Shown here: positions 56,097 to 58,782 of the stretch, one piece after another | How the letters are laid out: the number at the start of each line of letters is the position of its first letter | How positions within the stretch are numbered: the first letter of the stretch is position 1 | Source of the DNA: Tetracentron sinense | Taxonomy: Eukaryota; Streptophyta; Magnoliopsida; Trochodendrales; Trochodendraceae | NCBI GenBank assembly: GCA_015143295.1 | Contig: CM026574.1 | Coordinates: 9,550,938 to 9,614,937, forward strand | DNA length: 64,000 nt | Reading direction: 5' to 3' | The notes under the pieces: generated by a model | Database searches by the model: none | What the model saw: the letters and a program-made list of their open reading frames with translations, nothing else | Told to the model about the DNA's origin: nothing | Program-made: the position numbers and the translations under genes

Positions 56097-56396
56097 GAGG
56101 CACATATTGTTGAAGGATGCTTTAGAACTCGGAACCGACTTGCTGATGTTCTGCTTTTAGTTGTTAAAGGATCCCATCTCTGCAAGGGGTCATCCTTATT
56201 TTATCATAGAAATTACAGTTGGGAAATTGAAACACGTAAACAAACATTTAAATGGGGAAAAAAGGCAAAAATGAATCAACTTAAAATTCATTCACTTTCA
56301 TGCCAGGGTGAAGATCTTGTTGGTCTTGATATCACTGCTCTTGAAGAACTGCAGAACTTACATGTTGAGGCAATAACCAAGATCTGCCATGCAAAG
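5775..56396 (+). CDS. KIN-7 subfamily kinesin, internal 18 exons (partial at both ends)
   Basis: Plus-end-type microtubule motor of the plant KIN-7 (CENP-E-like) group, which hydrolyses ATP to move along or tether microtubules. Eighteen exons join in frame to 945 codons: 5775-5834, 12544-12622, 15188-15255, 28763-28825, 28988-29092, 29554-29658, 29830-29937, 30042-30188, 36118-36300, 36516-36686, 40716-40955, 51894-52034, 52137-52262, 54320-54370, 54483-54530, 54607-54912, 55068-55811, 56307-56396. Seen: switch I NLLSSRSH, switch [26 protein letters not shown] at the end of the motor, then the neck and a long charged coiled coil. The P-loop and presequence are missing and must lie upstream of the window. 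NLIDLAGSE rather than HLIDLAGSE, and the conserved stalk phrases, fit the plant proteins usually annotated mitochondrial or chloroplastic (KIN-7D/7E/7K/7L/7M types). No RING finger is seen. The exact orthologue is not decided. All introns are phase 0 except the one after 12622, which is phase 1. Confidence 0.96.
5835..6629. other. Intron sequence, unassigned
   Basis: No gene recognised. 6120-6340 has an open frame without a family match. 6350-6385 holds a short direct repeat (tacggagaattgtctag twice). Confidence 0.4.
6641..7672 (+). mobile_element. 5'-truncated L1-type LINE, ORF2 C-terminal part
   Basis: The frame starts [18 protein letters not shown], then [18 protein letters not shown], the plant LINE ORF2 region after the reverse transcriptase. 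At 7060-7250 [21 protein letters not shown] and a following HC pair form the zinc-binding end (zf-RVT type). Stops and frameshifts are frequent, so it is dead. It ends ttaccgatcaaaaaaaa, a tail seen at other LINE insertions in the window. Likely TSD: aaagaaaaggg (6630-6640) against aaagagaaggg (7673-7683), one mismatch. Confidence 0.85.
7684..8940. repeat. Intron with a diverged copy of the 8941-9351 repeat
   Basis: 8106-8450 (starting around caggaagcttgcatccatca) is a diverged relative of the MITE at 8941-9351; both share gtggtcaaag, a caaatatcgtt/caagtatcgtc block and the final cttctcg...ggtaacta stretch. I could not find its TSD. 7984-8000 has a short (TACA)n. The rest is unassigned. Confidence 0.55.
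8941..9351. mobile_element. hAT-type MITE, 411 bp
   Basis: Begins CATAGTTGTAGGGAAGC and ends ...agtaactatg (reverse complement CATAGTTACT). Flanks GTTCAACT (8933-8940) and GTTCAGCT (9352-9359) match at 7 of 8 positions. The left part repeats the words ctcgcttcctcggaca and aagctcgctt several times. No coding capacity. Confidence 0.82.
9360..10526. other. AT-rich intron sequence, no gene
   Basis: Very AT-rich, with repeated 'atatatttaataaaatatatcctt' style words between 9860 and 10090 (a degenerate tandem array) and a (TA)n tract at about 9945-9972. Nothing coding. Confidence 0.5.
10527..10648. repeat. Single arm of a palindromic MITE
   Basis: Contains ttaaccacgattaataaagg, gtgggtgtgattgaactctc and caattggctgtgatcc, matching the right arm of the palindromic MITE at 25129-25486. 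Only one arm remains here. Confidence 0.6.
10770..10894 (+). pseudogene. Possible captured gene start (5' UTR and first-exon-like ATG)
   Basis: A purine-rich leader with aaactagggtttgg, a typical plant 5' UTR word, leads to an ATG at 10865: ATGGCGACGACGACTTCA, reading [10 protein letters not shown], followed immediately by a perfect donor aag/gtaagt-like site (ccaagtaagtac). This looks like exon 1 of a plant gene. No continuation was found and it does not fit the kinesin frame. It could be a gene fragment carried in by a transposon, or chance. Confidence 0.3.
11040..12064. repeat. CCGAAGT-rich repeat (probable DNA transposon remnant)
   Basis: Two blocks (11090-11310 and 11870-12064) are dense in cttcggt/accgaagt in both orientations. 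They flank a degenerate tandem array at 11440-11740 built around gtcaggtactagtatccttgag. The right edge ...gtcgattttgacaccttg is the inverse of caaggtattaaacttcgac near 9554, so the pair may be inverted ends of one element. No TSD was found. Confidence 0.5.
12391..12440. repeat. (CT)n microsatellite before kinesin exon b
   Basis: About 50 bases of CT repeats with few interruptions, roughly 100 nt upstream of the exon at 12544. It may add to the pyrimidine context of that intron's 3' end (inference). Confidence 0.8.
12544..12622 (+). CDS. Kinesin exon b (motor, [10 protein letters not shown])
   Basis: 79 nt, 26 codons plus one base; it begins [15 protein letters not shown] and ends in a split Glu codon completed by the next exon. 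The acceptor is gttgcgcag, with a long CT tract about 100 nt upstream; the donor is gtattt. This is loop/helix-3 sequence of the motor, nearly invariant in plant KIN-7 proteins. It is separated from the previous exon by a 6.7 kb intron. Confidence 0.94.
12837..15036 (+). mobile_element. Solo LTR, 2200 bp, with perfect TSD
   Basis: Begins TGTAATAACCCC and ends GGTATGACA, the TG...CA ends of an LTR. It is flanked by ATAAA at 12832-12836 and 15037-15041, a perfect 5-bp duplication. There is no primer site, polypurine tract or coding inside, so this is one LTR left after recombination between two. Inside are a TATA-like ataaatatagg near 13280, an array of about 32-bp units (acatgtcattctctaaccaa) at 12977-13125, and a 23-bp duplication (tttctttttagagtgtggtg) at 14719-14765. 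Length suggests Ty3/gypsy rather than copia (inference). Confidence 0.9.
15188..15255 (+). CDS. Kinesin exon c (switch I)
   Basis: 68 nt, starting with two bases that complete the split Glu codon. It encodes [17 protein letters not shown], the switch I motif (NxxSSRSH) that contacts ATP gamma-phosphate and Mg. Acceptor ttgttgcag, donor gtaatt. The intron that follows is the longest in the window (13.5 kb). Confidence 0.95.
15256..15935. other. Intron sequence, no gene
   Basis: No coding or repeat family recognised. Moderately AT-rich. Confidence 0.4.
17140..18006 (-). mobile_element. Miniature LTR retrotransposon (867 bp, TRIM-sized), complete ends
   Basis: Two LTRs of exactly 193 bp (17140-17332 and 17814-18006), near-identical, flank 481 bp of internal DNA. 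A 5-bp TSD, ATAAC, is present at 17135-17139 and 18007-18011. On the minus strand the upstream LTR is followed directly by TGGTATCAGAGTCAC, complementary to initiator tRNA-Met (primer site 17801-17813), and the downstream LTR is preceded by the purine tract TTTGAGGGGGCG (17333-17344). No gag or pol frame remains; internal DNA looks like the two ends of a copia element joined by a deletion. Non-autonomous. LTR end is TG...TA instead of TG...CA. Confidence 0.93.
17801..17813 (-). other. Primer binding site (initiator tRNA-Met) of the miniature LTR element
   Basis: Minus-strand TGGTATCAGAGTC immediately follows the 193-bp LTR ending at 17814. Confidence 0.88.
19424..19843 (-). pseudogene. Copia C gag, N-terminal part
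   Basis: Open for 139 codons from an ATG at 19843: contains [23 protein letters not shown] and [10 protein letters not shown], the copia gag N-terminal pattern, ending at a frameshift. Unlike copy A, the residue after EVS is Gln, not a stop, so this copy keeps a longer open start. Confidence 0.8.
20536..20776 (-). mobile_element. 5' LTR of copia C
   Basis: Shares with the 49235-49504 LTR the paired words accattag and ctaatagtat, a TATA-like tataaataataaag, and the primer site at its inner edge. Outer edge is diverged (ttattcaggttttatgtgc on the minus strand), so 20776 is approximate. Confidence 0.72.
20777..21429. repeat. ATTCG-rich repeat remnant
   Basis: 21160-21335 is built of attcgttagttcaggaatt-like words and ends ...actttgttactatg, close to the right end of the MITE at 51082-51356 (...actttgtcactatg). 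Probably a diverged hAT-type relative; the left end and TSD were not found. Confidence 0.5.
21430..21794 (-). pseudogene. LINE ORF1-like C-terminal fragment
   Basis: Minus-strand frame of 84 codons ending [10 protein letters not shown], continued past the printed stop-free part as [18 protein letters not shown]. The pattern WVxxKVxxxGxFLxxSxxG is similar to the C-terminal end of ORF1 in plant L1-type LINEs. Recognition is by general pattern only. No second half of an element is attached. Confidence 0.4.
21806..21868 (+). repeat. GGGGGA minisatellite and G-run
   Basis: Six-base units aggggg repeated, merging into an uninterrupted run of over 20 G. Many G-tracts of four or more in a row, so strong G-quadruplex potential on the + strand. 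Confidence 0.92.
22014..23247. mobile_element. hAT-like repeat, relative of 24144-27091
   Basis: Left edge cataattcaaaatatcggta resembles catgcttcaaaatatcggta at 24144. Internal words gatatgaaaacac...aatacaatctaaatatgaaaacc match 24427-24490. Right edge ...ttttttgatccatg (23247) inverts to CATGGATCAAAA. No TSD match was found, so edges are approximate. Confidence 0.6.
25129..25486. mobile_element. Palindromic MITE, about 358 bp, inside P3
   Basis: Left arm (atcacaaccaattacgattg, gagagttcaatcacaccc, gccgtggttaagatgcacta) is matched in inverted order by the right arm (ttagtgaatcttaaccacgg, gtgcgattgaactctccc, caattagttgtgattc). Arms are about 140 bp and look about 85% alike by eye. Superfamily undecided. 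Confidence 0.75.
25608..25641. repeat. (GA)n microsatellite
   Basis: About 17 GA units in the P3 element. Confidence 0.9.
25697..26088. mobile_element. Harbinger/Tourist-type MITE, 392 bp, TTA TSD
   Basis: Ends GGGTGTGTTCGGTTGAGGGG and, inverted, GGGTGTATTTGGTTGAGGGG, flanked by TTA on both sides (25694-25696 and 26089-26091). A 3-bp TTA duplication with GGG... ends is the PIF/Harbinger pattern. Rich in cacttt/aaagtaaagt. Flanking aattcattaatctctt supports a clean insertion in P3. Confidence 0.88.
26200..26520. repeat. TG/GA minisatellite
   Basis: Repeating units of gtgtgtgtgtgag followed by agagagagaa and caagggctg; the last appears at 26364 and 26452. Open frames here are only low-complexity reading of the repeat. 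Confidence 0.85.
27153..27641. mobile_element. hAT-type MITE P4, 489 bp, inserted in P1
   Basis: Flanks GTATTGGT (27145-27152) and ATATTGGT (27642-27649) match 7 of 8. Ends CCTAGTTTAAAAACTC and, inverted, CATGGTTCAAAAACCC. Internal gactcgg/ccgagtc words, and a (TA)n of about 40 bp at 27551-27589. The unoccupied site is visible at about 32070 (caatagtattgactctccac). Confidence 0.82.
28763..28825 (+). CDS. Kinesin exon d (motor, TIESS)
   Basis: Twenty-one codons: [15 protein letters not shown] followed by VTLSQL, the variable loop between switch I and switch II. Acceptor ctaccag, donor gtaaat. It opens the compact exon cluster 28763-30188. Confidence 0.92.
28988..29092 (+). CDS. Kinesin exon e (switch II)
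   Basis: Thirty-five codons with switch II (DLAGSE) followed by [14 protein letters not shown] and [10 protein letters not shown], the relay helix region that couples nucleotide state to microtubule binding. Acceptor tttgcag, donor gtaaga. All signature residues are intact. Confidence 0.97.
29554..29658 (+). CDS. Kinesin exon f (microtubule-binding L12/alpha-5)
   Basis: Thirty-five codons beginning [14 protein letters not shown], then [18 protein letters not shown]. The YRDSKLT segment is the microtubule-binding loop 12/helix 5. Acceptor cattgcag, donor gtaagt. No substitutions at conserved positions. Confidence 0.97.
29830..29937 (+). CDS. Kinesin exon g (end of motor)
   Basis: Thirty-six codons with [11 protein letters not shown] and [12 protein letters not shown], the last beta-strand and helix 6 of the motor. 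The neck linker begins at its end. Acceptor cttttgtag, donor gtgaag. Confidence 0.96.
30042..30188 (+). CDS. Kinesin exon h (neck / first coiled coil)
   Basis: Forty-nine codons starting [16 protein letters not shown] and ending NLKLQ. The heptad pattern with many Lys, Glu and Leu marks the neck coiled coil. Acceptor ctcttttag, donor gttcgt. It is followed by a 5.9 kb intron holding a copia fragment and two head-to-tail repeats. Confidence 0.95.
30189..30870. other. Intron sequence, no gene
   Basis: Typical T-rich intron, no repeat family recognised. Confidence 0.5.
30871..31108 (+). mobile_element. 5' LTR of copia element D, primer site at 31109-31120
   Basis: Begins TGTTGACAGGGGTAATTTGG, carries TATA-like aataatataaaag near 30990 and a long CT-rich tract, and is followed by tggtatagagcagg, a degraded initiator tRNA-Met primer site. 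Different family from A/B/C. No matching 3' LTR was found. Confidence 0.72.
31390..31621 (+). pseudogene. Copia D reverse transcriptase fragment
   Basis: Reads [19 protein letters not shown], then [11 protein letters not shown] and [10 protein letters not shown], the copia RT segment just after the YVDD region. gag, protease, integrase and most of RT are missing between here and the LTR, so D was internally deleted. The next codons ([14 protein letters not shown]) appear only at 34385 after the repeats E1 and E2, which suggests those inserted into this fragment. Confidence 0.72.
31622..33028. mobile_element. hAT-like repeat E1
   Basis: Starts CAAGGTTCTAAATGTCGACA and ends ...gaggatattttaaaccatg (inverted CATGGTTTAAAATATCC). 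About 1.4 kb, full of gatatatcgg words near the ends. Close relative of E2 and P1. No coding. No TSD with E2's right flank. Confidence 0.65.
33030..34384. mobile_element. hAT-like repeat E2, head-to-tail with E1
   Basis: Starts CAAGGTTCTGAATGTCGATA one base after E1 ends, same orientation and same internal order. Ends near ...tcgacatttcaaacaatt. Carries a 15-bp LINE insertion at 33739-33753 that E1 and P1 lack. Confidence 0.65.
33739..33753 (-). mobile_element. Extremely truncated LINE insertion (15 bp)
   Basis: TTTTTTTGATTGGTA, inverse TACCAATCAAAAAAA, is the 3' tip of the LINE tail seen at 7660-7672 (taccgatcaaaaaaa). It is bracketed by a perfect 15-bp direct repeat ACCCATAAACATATT at 33724-33738 and 33754-33768. 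Paralogues E1 and P1 have the site once, without the insert. Confidence 0.8.
34385..35169. other. Intron sequence with a 98-bp MITE
   Basis: 34385-34450 may be the resumed copia D pol fragment. The rest has no recognised content apart from the MITE at 34739. Confidence 0.4.
34739..34836. mobile_element. Tiny Harbinger-type MITE, 98 bp, TTA TSD
   Basis: Perfect 10-bp ends GGGCCCGTTT...AAACGGGCCC flanked by TTA (34736-34738, 34837-34839). Internal catcactccta is answered by ggagtgattg, so the whole unit folds into a hairpin. Confidence 0.88.
35190..35400. other. GC-rich island, possible organelle-derived insert
   Basis: Sudden change from AT-rich intron to ctcgaagagggcggctttgc, gggctagcgaggggaagagt and gagcgccgccgccgcttact. 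The style resembles plant mitochondrial intergenic DNA. No gene is recognised inside and no boundary repeats were seen. Confidence 0.3.
35795..35828. repeat. (ATT)n microsatellite
   Basis: Run of att triplets with one interruption. Confidence 0.85.
36118..36300 (+). CDS. Kinesin exon i (stalk)
   Basis: Sixty-one codons beginning [18 protein letters not shown] and ending [11 protein letters not shown]. The central phrase [15 protein letters not shown] is conserved in plant KIN-7 proteins. The acceptor (gatgccaaag) has a poor pyrimidine tract, but it is the only AG that gives the conserved ...LQ/LEAG... junction. Donor gtgctt. Confidence 0.92.
36516..36686 (+). CDS. Kinesin exon j (stalk, acidic/basic)
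   Basis: Fifty-seven codons: [16 protein letters not shown], a Ser/Glu-rich stretch, then [18 protein letters not shown] and GWFKLR. The basic [10 protein letters not shown] block is a plant KIN-7 signature. Acceptor gatgcag, donor gtaagt. Confidence 0.95.
36687..37640. other. Intron with LINE 3'-end remnants
   Basis: 37196-37375 resembles, on the minus strand, the LINE 3' region at 15942-16100 (shared aaggttcacaag...tgaacccaa). A 24-bp LINE tip sits at 37467-37490. The rest is unassigned. Confidence 0.45.
37467..37490 (+). mobile_element. Extremely truncated LINE insertion (24 bp)
   Basis: ttatcgatcaaaaaaaataa and a short tail, equivalent to the LINE tail ttaccgatcaaaaaaaa at 7659-7675. 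Flanked by TTACTGAAC at 37458-37466 and 37491-37499, a perfect 9-bp TSD. Confidence 0.72.
37640..39590 (+). mobile_element. L1-type LINE, 5'-truncated, RT palm to 3' end
   Basis: 37725 onward reads [11 protein letters not shown], the palm motif of LINE reverse transcriptase; 38020-38060 has a degraded ADDTILL-like box; then [27 protein letters not shown], and near 39100 [16 protein letters not shown] of the zinc-binding end. Frames shift often. A GGGA tract at 38788-38834 is a later expansion. It ends around ttcaatccaaaaggaaaaca without a clean tail. Confidence 0.8.
38788..38834 (+). repeat. (GGGA)n tract inside the LINE
   Basis: Six or more gggA units, then gggggagggaggg; G-quadruplex-prone on the + strand. 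Confidence 0.85.
39591..40715. other. Intron sequence, no gene
   Basis: No repeat family or coding signal recognised. A short duplicated phrase (gggaaataat...tgttttgacaagcatt) occurs near 40408-40470. Confidence 0.4.
40716..40955 (+). CDS. Kinesin exon k (Ser-rich linker)
   Basis: Eighty codons starting [14 protein letters not shown], followed by a long Ser-rich linker ([14 protein letters not shown]) and GRRKSVSRR, ending RGRRLPP. Low-complexity Ser/Arg content suggests a flexible, possibly phosphorylated linker (inference). Acceptor ctgtgcag, donor gttaga. A 10.9 kb intron with two nested copia elements follows. Confidence 0.94.
41221..43716 (-). pseudogene. Copia B protease-integrase-RT remnant
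   Basis: Protease region near 43620 ([15 protein letters not shown], shifted). Integrase zinc region and core: [20 protein letters not shown] at 43140, DVWGPSP at 43040, [20 protein letters not shown] at about 42700. RT start: [22 protein letters not shown] around 41590 and [11 protein letters not shown] at 41515. A 311-bp tandem duplication sits inside integrase. Frameshifts throughout. Confidence 0.75.
42110..42728 (-). repeat. 311-bp tandem duplication within copia B integrase
   Basis: agagaaatatggtactgtct starts at 42110 and again at 42421; the two copies run in parallel to 42420 and about 42728 with scattered substitutions and small indels. The duplicated part covers the segment with [15 protein letters not shown]. 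Confidence 0.9.
43718..44745 (-). pseudogene. Copia B gag
   Basis: N-terminal part from 44745 has [19 protein letters not shown] and [11 protein letters not shown] (capsid-like). A middle part, 44325-43909, has [19 protein letters not shown] nucleocapsid knuckle reads [14 protein letters not shown] at about 43884-43925, so the second Cys of CX2CX4HX4C is Tyr. Stops and shifts divide it into three pieces. Confidence 0.75.
44787..45000 (-). mobile_element. 3' LTR of copia A, 5' part deleted (214 bp)
   Basis: Co-linear with 49235-49448 or so; stops at tataagagt where the 5' LTR continues aaaatagaacac. Directly followed on the minus strand by the TSD CTATG. Confidence 0.88.
45001..46401 (-). pseudogene. 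Copia A reverse transcriptase
   Basis: [20 protein letters not shown] at about 45800, [17 protein letters not shown] at 45500, [11 protein letters not shown] with the catalytic YVDD at about 45370, and [11 protein letters not shown] at 45260. Two long frames (252 and 149 codons) are joined by a shift near 45640. It continues to [15 protein letters not shown] at 45001, then ends at the deletion. RNase H absent. Confidence 0.85.
46402..47614 (-). pseudogene. Copia A protease and integrase
   Basis: Protease active site [13 protein letters not shown] at about 47455. Integrase: [12 protein letters not shown], then [34 protein letters not shown] and [16 protein letters not shown], followed by [20 protein letters not shown] stop and at least two frame changes separate the blocks (near 47140 and 46855). 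Confidence 0.82.
47419..48596 (-). pseudogene. Copia A gag
   Basis: ATG at 48596 begins MADEFEVS followed by TAG, where element C has CAG (Gln); so translation would stop at codon 9. Further down are [35 protein letters not shown] and a complete knuckle [14 protein letters not shown] (CX2CX4HX4C) near 47750-47795. Disrupted by shifts at about 48270 and 47750. Confidence 0.8.
49223..49234 (-). other. Primer binding site of copia A
   Basis: Minus-strand TGGTATCAAAGC, complementary to initiator tRNA-Met 3' end, directly inside the LTR. Confidence 0.85.
49235..49504 (-). mobile_element. 5' LTR of copia A (270 bp)
   Basis: Minus strand TGTTGAATAAGGCC at the outer end, TATA-like tataaataatac, CT-rich R/U5 part, inner end CTCAACT adjoining the primer site. 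Confidence 0.9.
49929..50089 (-). mobile_element. Probable 5' LTR of copia B
   Basis: Minus strand begins TGATATATGTAATATCAAGG and ends near ...ccctatctctaact next to a primer-site-like TTGGAATCAGAGTT. About 161 bp, with the same agggtttagaaagag word found in other copia LTRs. Outer edge is approximate because no partner LTR remains. Confidence 0.5.
50090..51073. other. Intron with unidentified ORF and a repeat fragment
   Basis: A minus-strand frame at 50302-50550 (82 codons, with [18 protein letters not shown]) looks composition-wise like coding, but I do not recognise it. 50730-50905 is an inverted fragment of the E1/E2 repeat (ccctcatttgaattcaataa ... gctaaggtatttctcaaatc). Confidence 0.45.
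51082..51356. mobile_element. hAT-type MITE, 275 bp, perfect 8-bp TSD
   Basis: Begins CATCGTAACAAAATTTTCCG and ends, inverted, CATAGTGACAAAGTCGGGG. TSD TTTGTAAC at 51074-51081 and 51357-51364. Interior dense in gaattattc. No coding. Confidence 0.9.
51365..51893. other. Intron sequence, no gene
   Basis: No feature recognised beyond ordinary T-rich intron approaching the exon at 51894. Confidence 0.5.
51894..52034 (+). CDS. Kinesin exon l (coiled coil; non-canonical GC donor)
   Basis: Forty-seven codons, [18 protein letters not shown] to NPEDSQLQ. The donor is GC (CTTCAG/gcatgt) rather than GT, leaving a 102-nt GC-AG intron. The frame continues as ...SQLQ/EHMQKLK..., so the GC site is the only donor that keeps phase 0 at the conserved position. 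Acceptor tttgcag. Confidence 0.93.
52035..52136 (+). other. GC-AG intron of the kinesin gene
   Basis: 102 nt, CAG/gcatgt at the 5' end and atatag/GAA at the 3' end. Conserved protein continuity across it fixes both borders. Confidence 0.85.
52137..52262 (+). CDS. Kinesin exon m (coiled coil)
   Basis: Forty-two codons: [29 protein letters not shown] and [12 protein letters not shown]. Strong heptad periodicity. Acceptor taatatag, donor gtaact. Confidence 0.95.
52664..53766. mobile_element. hAT-type element, 1103 bp, perfect 8-bp TSD
   Basis: Begins CATAGTTGTCAAGGCGACCA; inverted right end CATAGTTGTTAAAGGCGTCG. TSD TGTTTTCT at 52656-52663 and 53767-53774. Both ends carry arrays of gcctgaggcg in opposite directions. 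Same family as P3 (24865-26831). No transposase frame. Confidence 0.92.
53775..54319. repeat. Intron with a MITE arm
   Basis: 53966-54095 contains cttttaactctttttaactg, tgtggttaagattcactcac and an inverted aaccacagggttaaaa, matching the palindromic MITE family of 25129-25486. A short palindrome tagttagctcctcgcctgtggagctaacta (read as two arms) lies at 54140-54170. Confidence 0.5.
54320..54370 (+). CDS. Kinesin exon n (coiled coil, 17 codons)
   Basis: Small exon [17 protein letters not shown]. It is recognised because it bridges exons m and o exactly in phase with the conserved stalk order. Acceptor attgtag, donor gtttgt. Confidence 0.94.
54483..54530 (+). CDS. Kinesin exon o (coiled coil, 16 codons)
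   Basis: Small exon [16 protein letters not shown], phase 0 on both sides. Acceptor tattgaag (weak pyrimidine tract), donor gtgaaa. The flanking introns are only 112 and 76 nt. Confidence 0.94.
54607..54912 (+). CDS. Kinesin exon p (coiled coil)
   Basis: 102 codons starting [18 protein letters not shown]. An initial heptad stretch is followed by a less structured Ser/Asn-rich part and ends NTQLLMQ. Acceptor gacatcag, donor gtttag. The initial Met is internal, not a start codon. Confidence 0.95.
55068..55811 (+). CDS. Kinesin exon q (long coiled coil)
   Basis: The largest exon, 248 codons: [14 protein letters not shown], an Ala/Glu-rich helix ([19 protein letters not shown]), then [30 protein letters not shown] and a C-terminal acidic/Ser-rich part ending [12 protein letters not shown]. 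The [11 protein letters not shown] phrase is widely conserved at the end of the KIN-7 stalk. Acceptor cctttag, donor gtacaa. Confidence 0.96.
56051..56097. repeat. (TA)n(GA)n microsatellite in the last resolved intron
   Basis: About 10 TA units followed by about 13 GA units, about 200 nt upstream of the exon at 56307. Confidence 0.9.
56307..56396 (+). CDS. Kinesin exon r (last exon resolved)
   Basis: Thirty codons: [18 protein letters not shown] then [12 protein letters not shown]. Acceptor catgccag, donor gtgata. The next exon was not identified. If this donor is skipped, the frame runs 13 more codons to a TAG ending at 56438, which would make this the terminal exon of that isoform. Confidence 0.9.
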
Positions 56397-58679
56397 GTGA
56401 TACTTTCTTGTTCATTTTCTTTCTTTACATCATTGTAGTCTTTCCTTTTTTATGTTGATCGATTTTCTTCCTTTTTAACACTTAATTTTGTGTAAAATTT
56501 TAGAAATTGGTACTCCATGGCCCATAGGTATCCTCAGCTTTTTACTAGGTATGGATATGAATGTCGGTTCTAGGCATGGTATTAATTGAGATGTTGGACC
56601 TACTTGATCTCCAACTATCATGCTGTAAATACTATTTTAACAAAATTAAATTTTTTCGTGTAGAGCTGGCAACCTCCCAACCTCATACATGTCTTCTGGA
56701 CAGACTTAGTTTCTAAATTTGATGGAAAACTATAGTTAACGTGATGATTTCGAATATATATTTGAAAAAGTAGATGAGTGAATTTATTCTTAAAAACCCA
56801 TCAATCTTGCTCAGTTCAGCTCTAAAGAGTAGGTAAGAAAGTAAGTGGAGTTGGCCTCATTGGAGATAGGGTTACTCTTTGGCTTGGGCGGGTCAGAACG
56901 AAATATTACTTACTGGTCCTATGTGGATGCTGACTCTATTAACGAACAAGATTGATGATGCAGAAAAAGATACCTGAATATATGTTAGGTTATGATTCAT
57001 TCTTGCTATGCTAGATCAAATCTTATTTTCACCAATGTCCTTTGAACCATCATTGTTGTCAACTTGTCATCCATACCTTGTCCAAATTTTCAACGTCAGC
57101 TACACAAATAATGTTTAGGCATTCAGTTTTATCCAGGCTCTGTCCTCTGATAACATGTACGCTTTCATCTCTTACTTTCTTTATCCATGTCCATGTCCAT
57201 GTCCTTGTCAGTTGTCCCTTCTTTTTCAGTGCCATCAACCTGCACCATTGCTTCTCATCAGTGTCATTGGTGGCACTAATACAAGGATGGGAAGACTGAA
57301 AAGGATATGTCAAGAAAGTCTGAATTCCCAAGATGATATGAAGGTGTATACATTGGAGGGGATATTGCCTGGCATAGAATGGAGTCGAAAATGGGTTACT
57401 TAATAATCCATGGACATGGATCAAGAAAGTATGAGCTGGTTTGAAGCCTTCAAATCATCTCATACTCCGGGGCCATATCTTTAACACTTGGATGATGAGG
57501 TGAAAATGATACTTAAATGATGGTCAAGTGATATGATGTCATAGATCATAAATAAGGTATCCTCCCAAGCTTAACAAATACCTTGTCATATTTACCCCAA
57601 CACACCTGAAACAGAAATTTGGAAGCCTTGAGAATGAAGTACATGAAATGCAGCTTCACAGTCCTTGGTGAGAGTATAACATAAAGGAAATGCTCTTAAA
57701 GGTAATCAAGAACACTGTGTTTTGTATGCAGTATAAATAGTTTTTGTAATTTGACGACAGGAAATGTTCTCAGTGGTCTTCTGAAAATTGGACAAATGTC
57801 ATCAGATTGTCGAATTAATCTTTTGCTAGTTAATCGTCAGGCTTATAAGTGCTGCTCTGGTAAATGAAAAAGAGAGATTGATTAATCAAATCTCCAACGG
57901 ATCATTATTTAAATATACACTTATGAATAATCCAGCCAAAGTAATAGGAAGTGAGTATAAATAATGATGTATTTGGCGAATCAAATGTGGCAGTGGAACC
58001 TTTCTAATTCTTTGATAAAAGCTTATTCTTAAACTGTTGTTTGGTTCATTTGCAATCACTTCATGAATATAGAAGCCTCGCCAATGTAGTAAAAGAGCTT
58101 CTATGTGTTGAATGAGTTGTTGAAAATAGCAAAGTCCGGGCTCTTTTAATTGTATTATTGTGTTACAGTGATACGTGGAAAGTTGTTTCATATCCGGAAA
58201 ATTATTTGCCTGTTGGGTTGATTTGGAAAATTTGATGCGACAATTTTCCAATATCTTTTGGACTAGTTGGATTCTTTATGTAGCAATTACAAATGAAATT
58301 GTTGCCTTTTGTGGGATATTTTATTTTGAGACTAATTATTGGTCGATTTTCAATATATAGTGTGCAAATCATATCTTATAGCAGCGGATCAAGGTTCACC
58401 CATCATTCAAATGCTCCAGCACATGAAGTTAGTTTCTTCTCTTTGAGGTTAGTCTCAAATTATGAATTCCTTAAGCAAATAGACATTGGGCGTGATTCTG
58501 TTTTACAGCCTTGAACCTTGTGAGTTCGATGAGCATGAATAAGATCATTCTCTGAATTTTTTTTTAACCTGAAAGGCTTGGACATTTATGATGGAAGCTG
58601 CCATAAAGCAAATGTAAATTTATGTTGCCTTGGTATGGAGTTTTACAAATAGTGTATGGAGAAATTTTATTTATGTTGC
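56397..58679. other. Downstream intron or 3' region, no exon identified
   Basis: No further kinesin exon recognised. A (CCATGT)n run (ccatgtccatgtccatgtcc) lies at about 57185-57205. Confidence 0.45.
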
Positions 58680-58687
58680 AGGCTTTC

Positions 58688-58746
58688 TAGTGTAGTCAAG
58701 GCGTCAGGCAATTAGGCCTTGCTAGGCGAGGCGCTGCCTAGGCATA

Positions 58747-58782
<36 letters not shown>

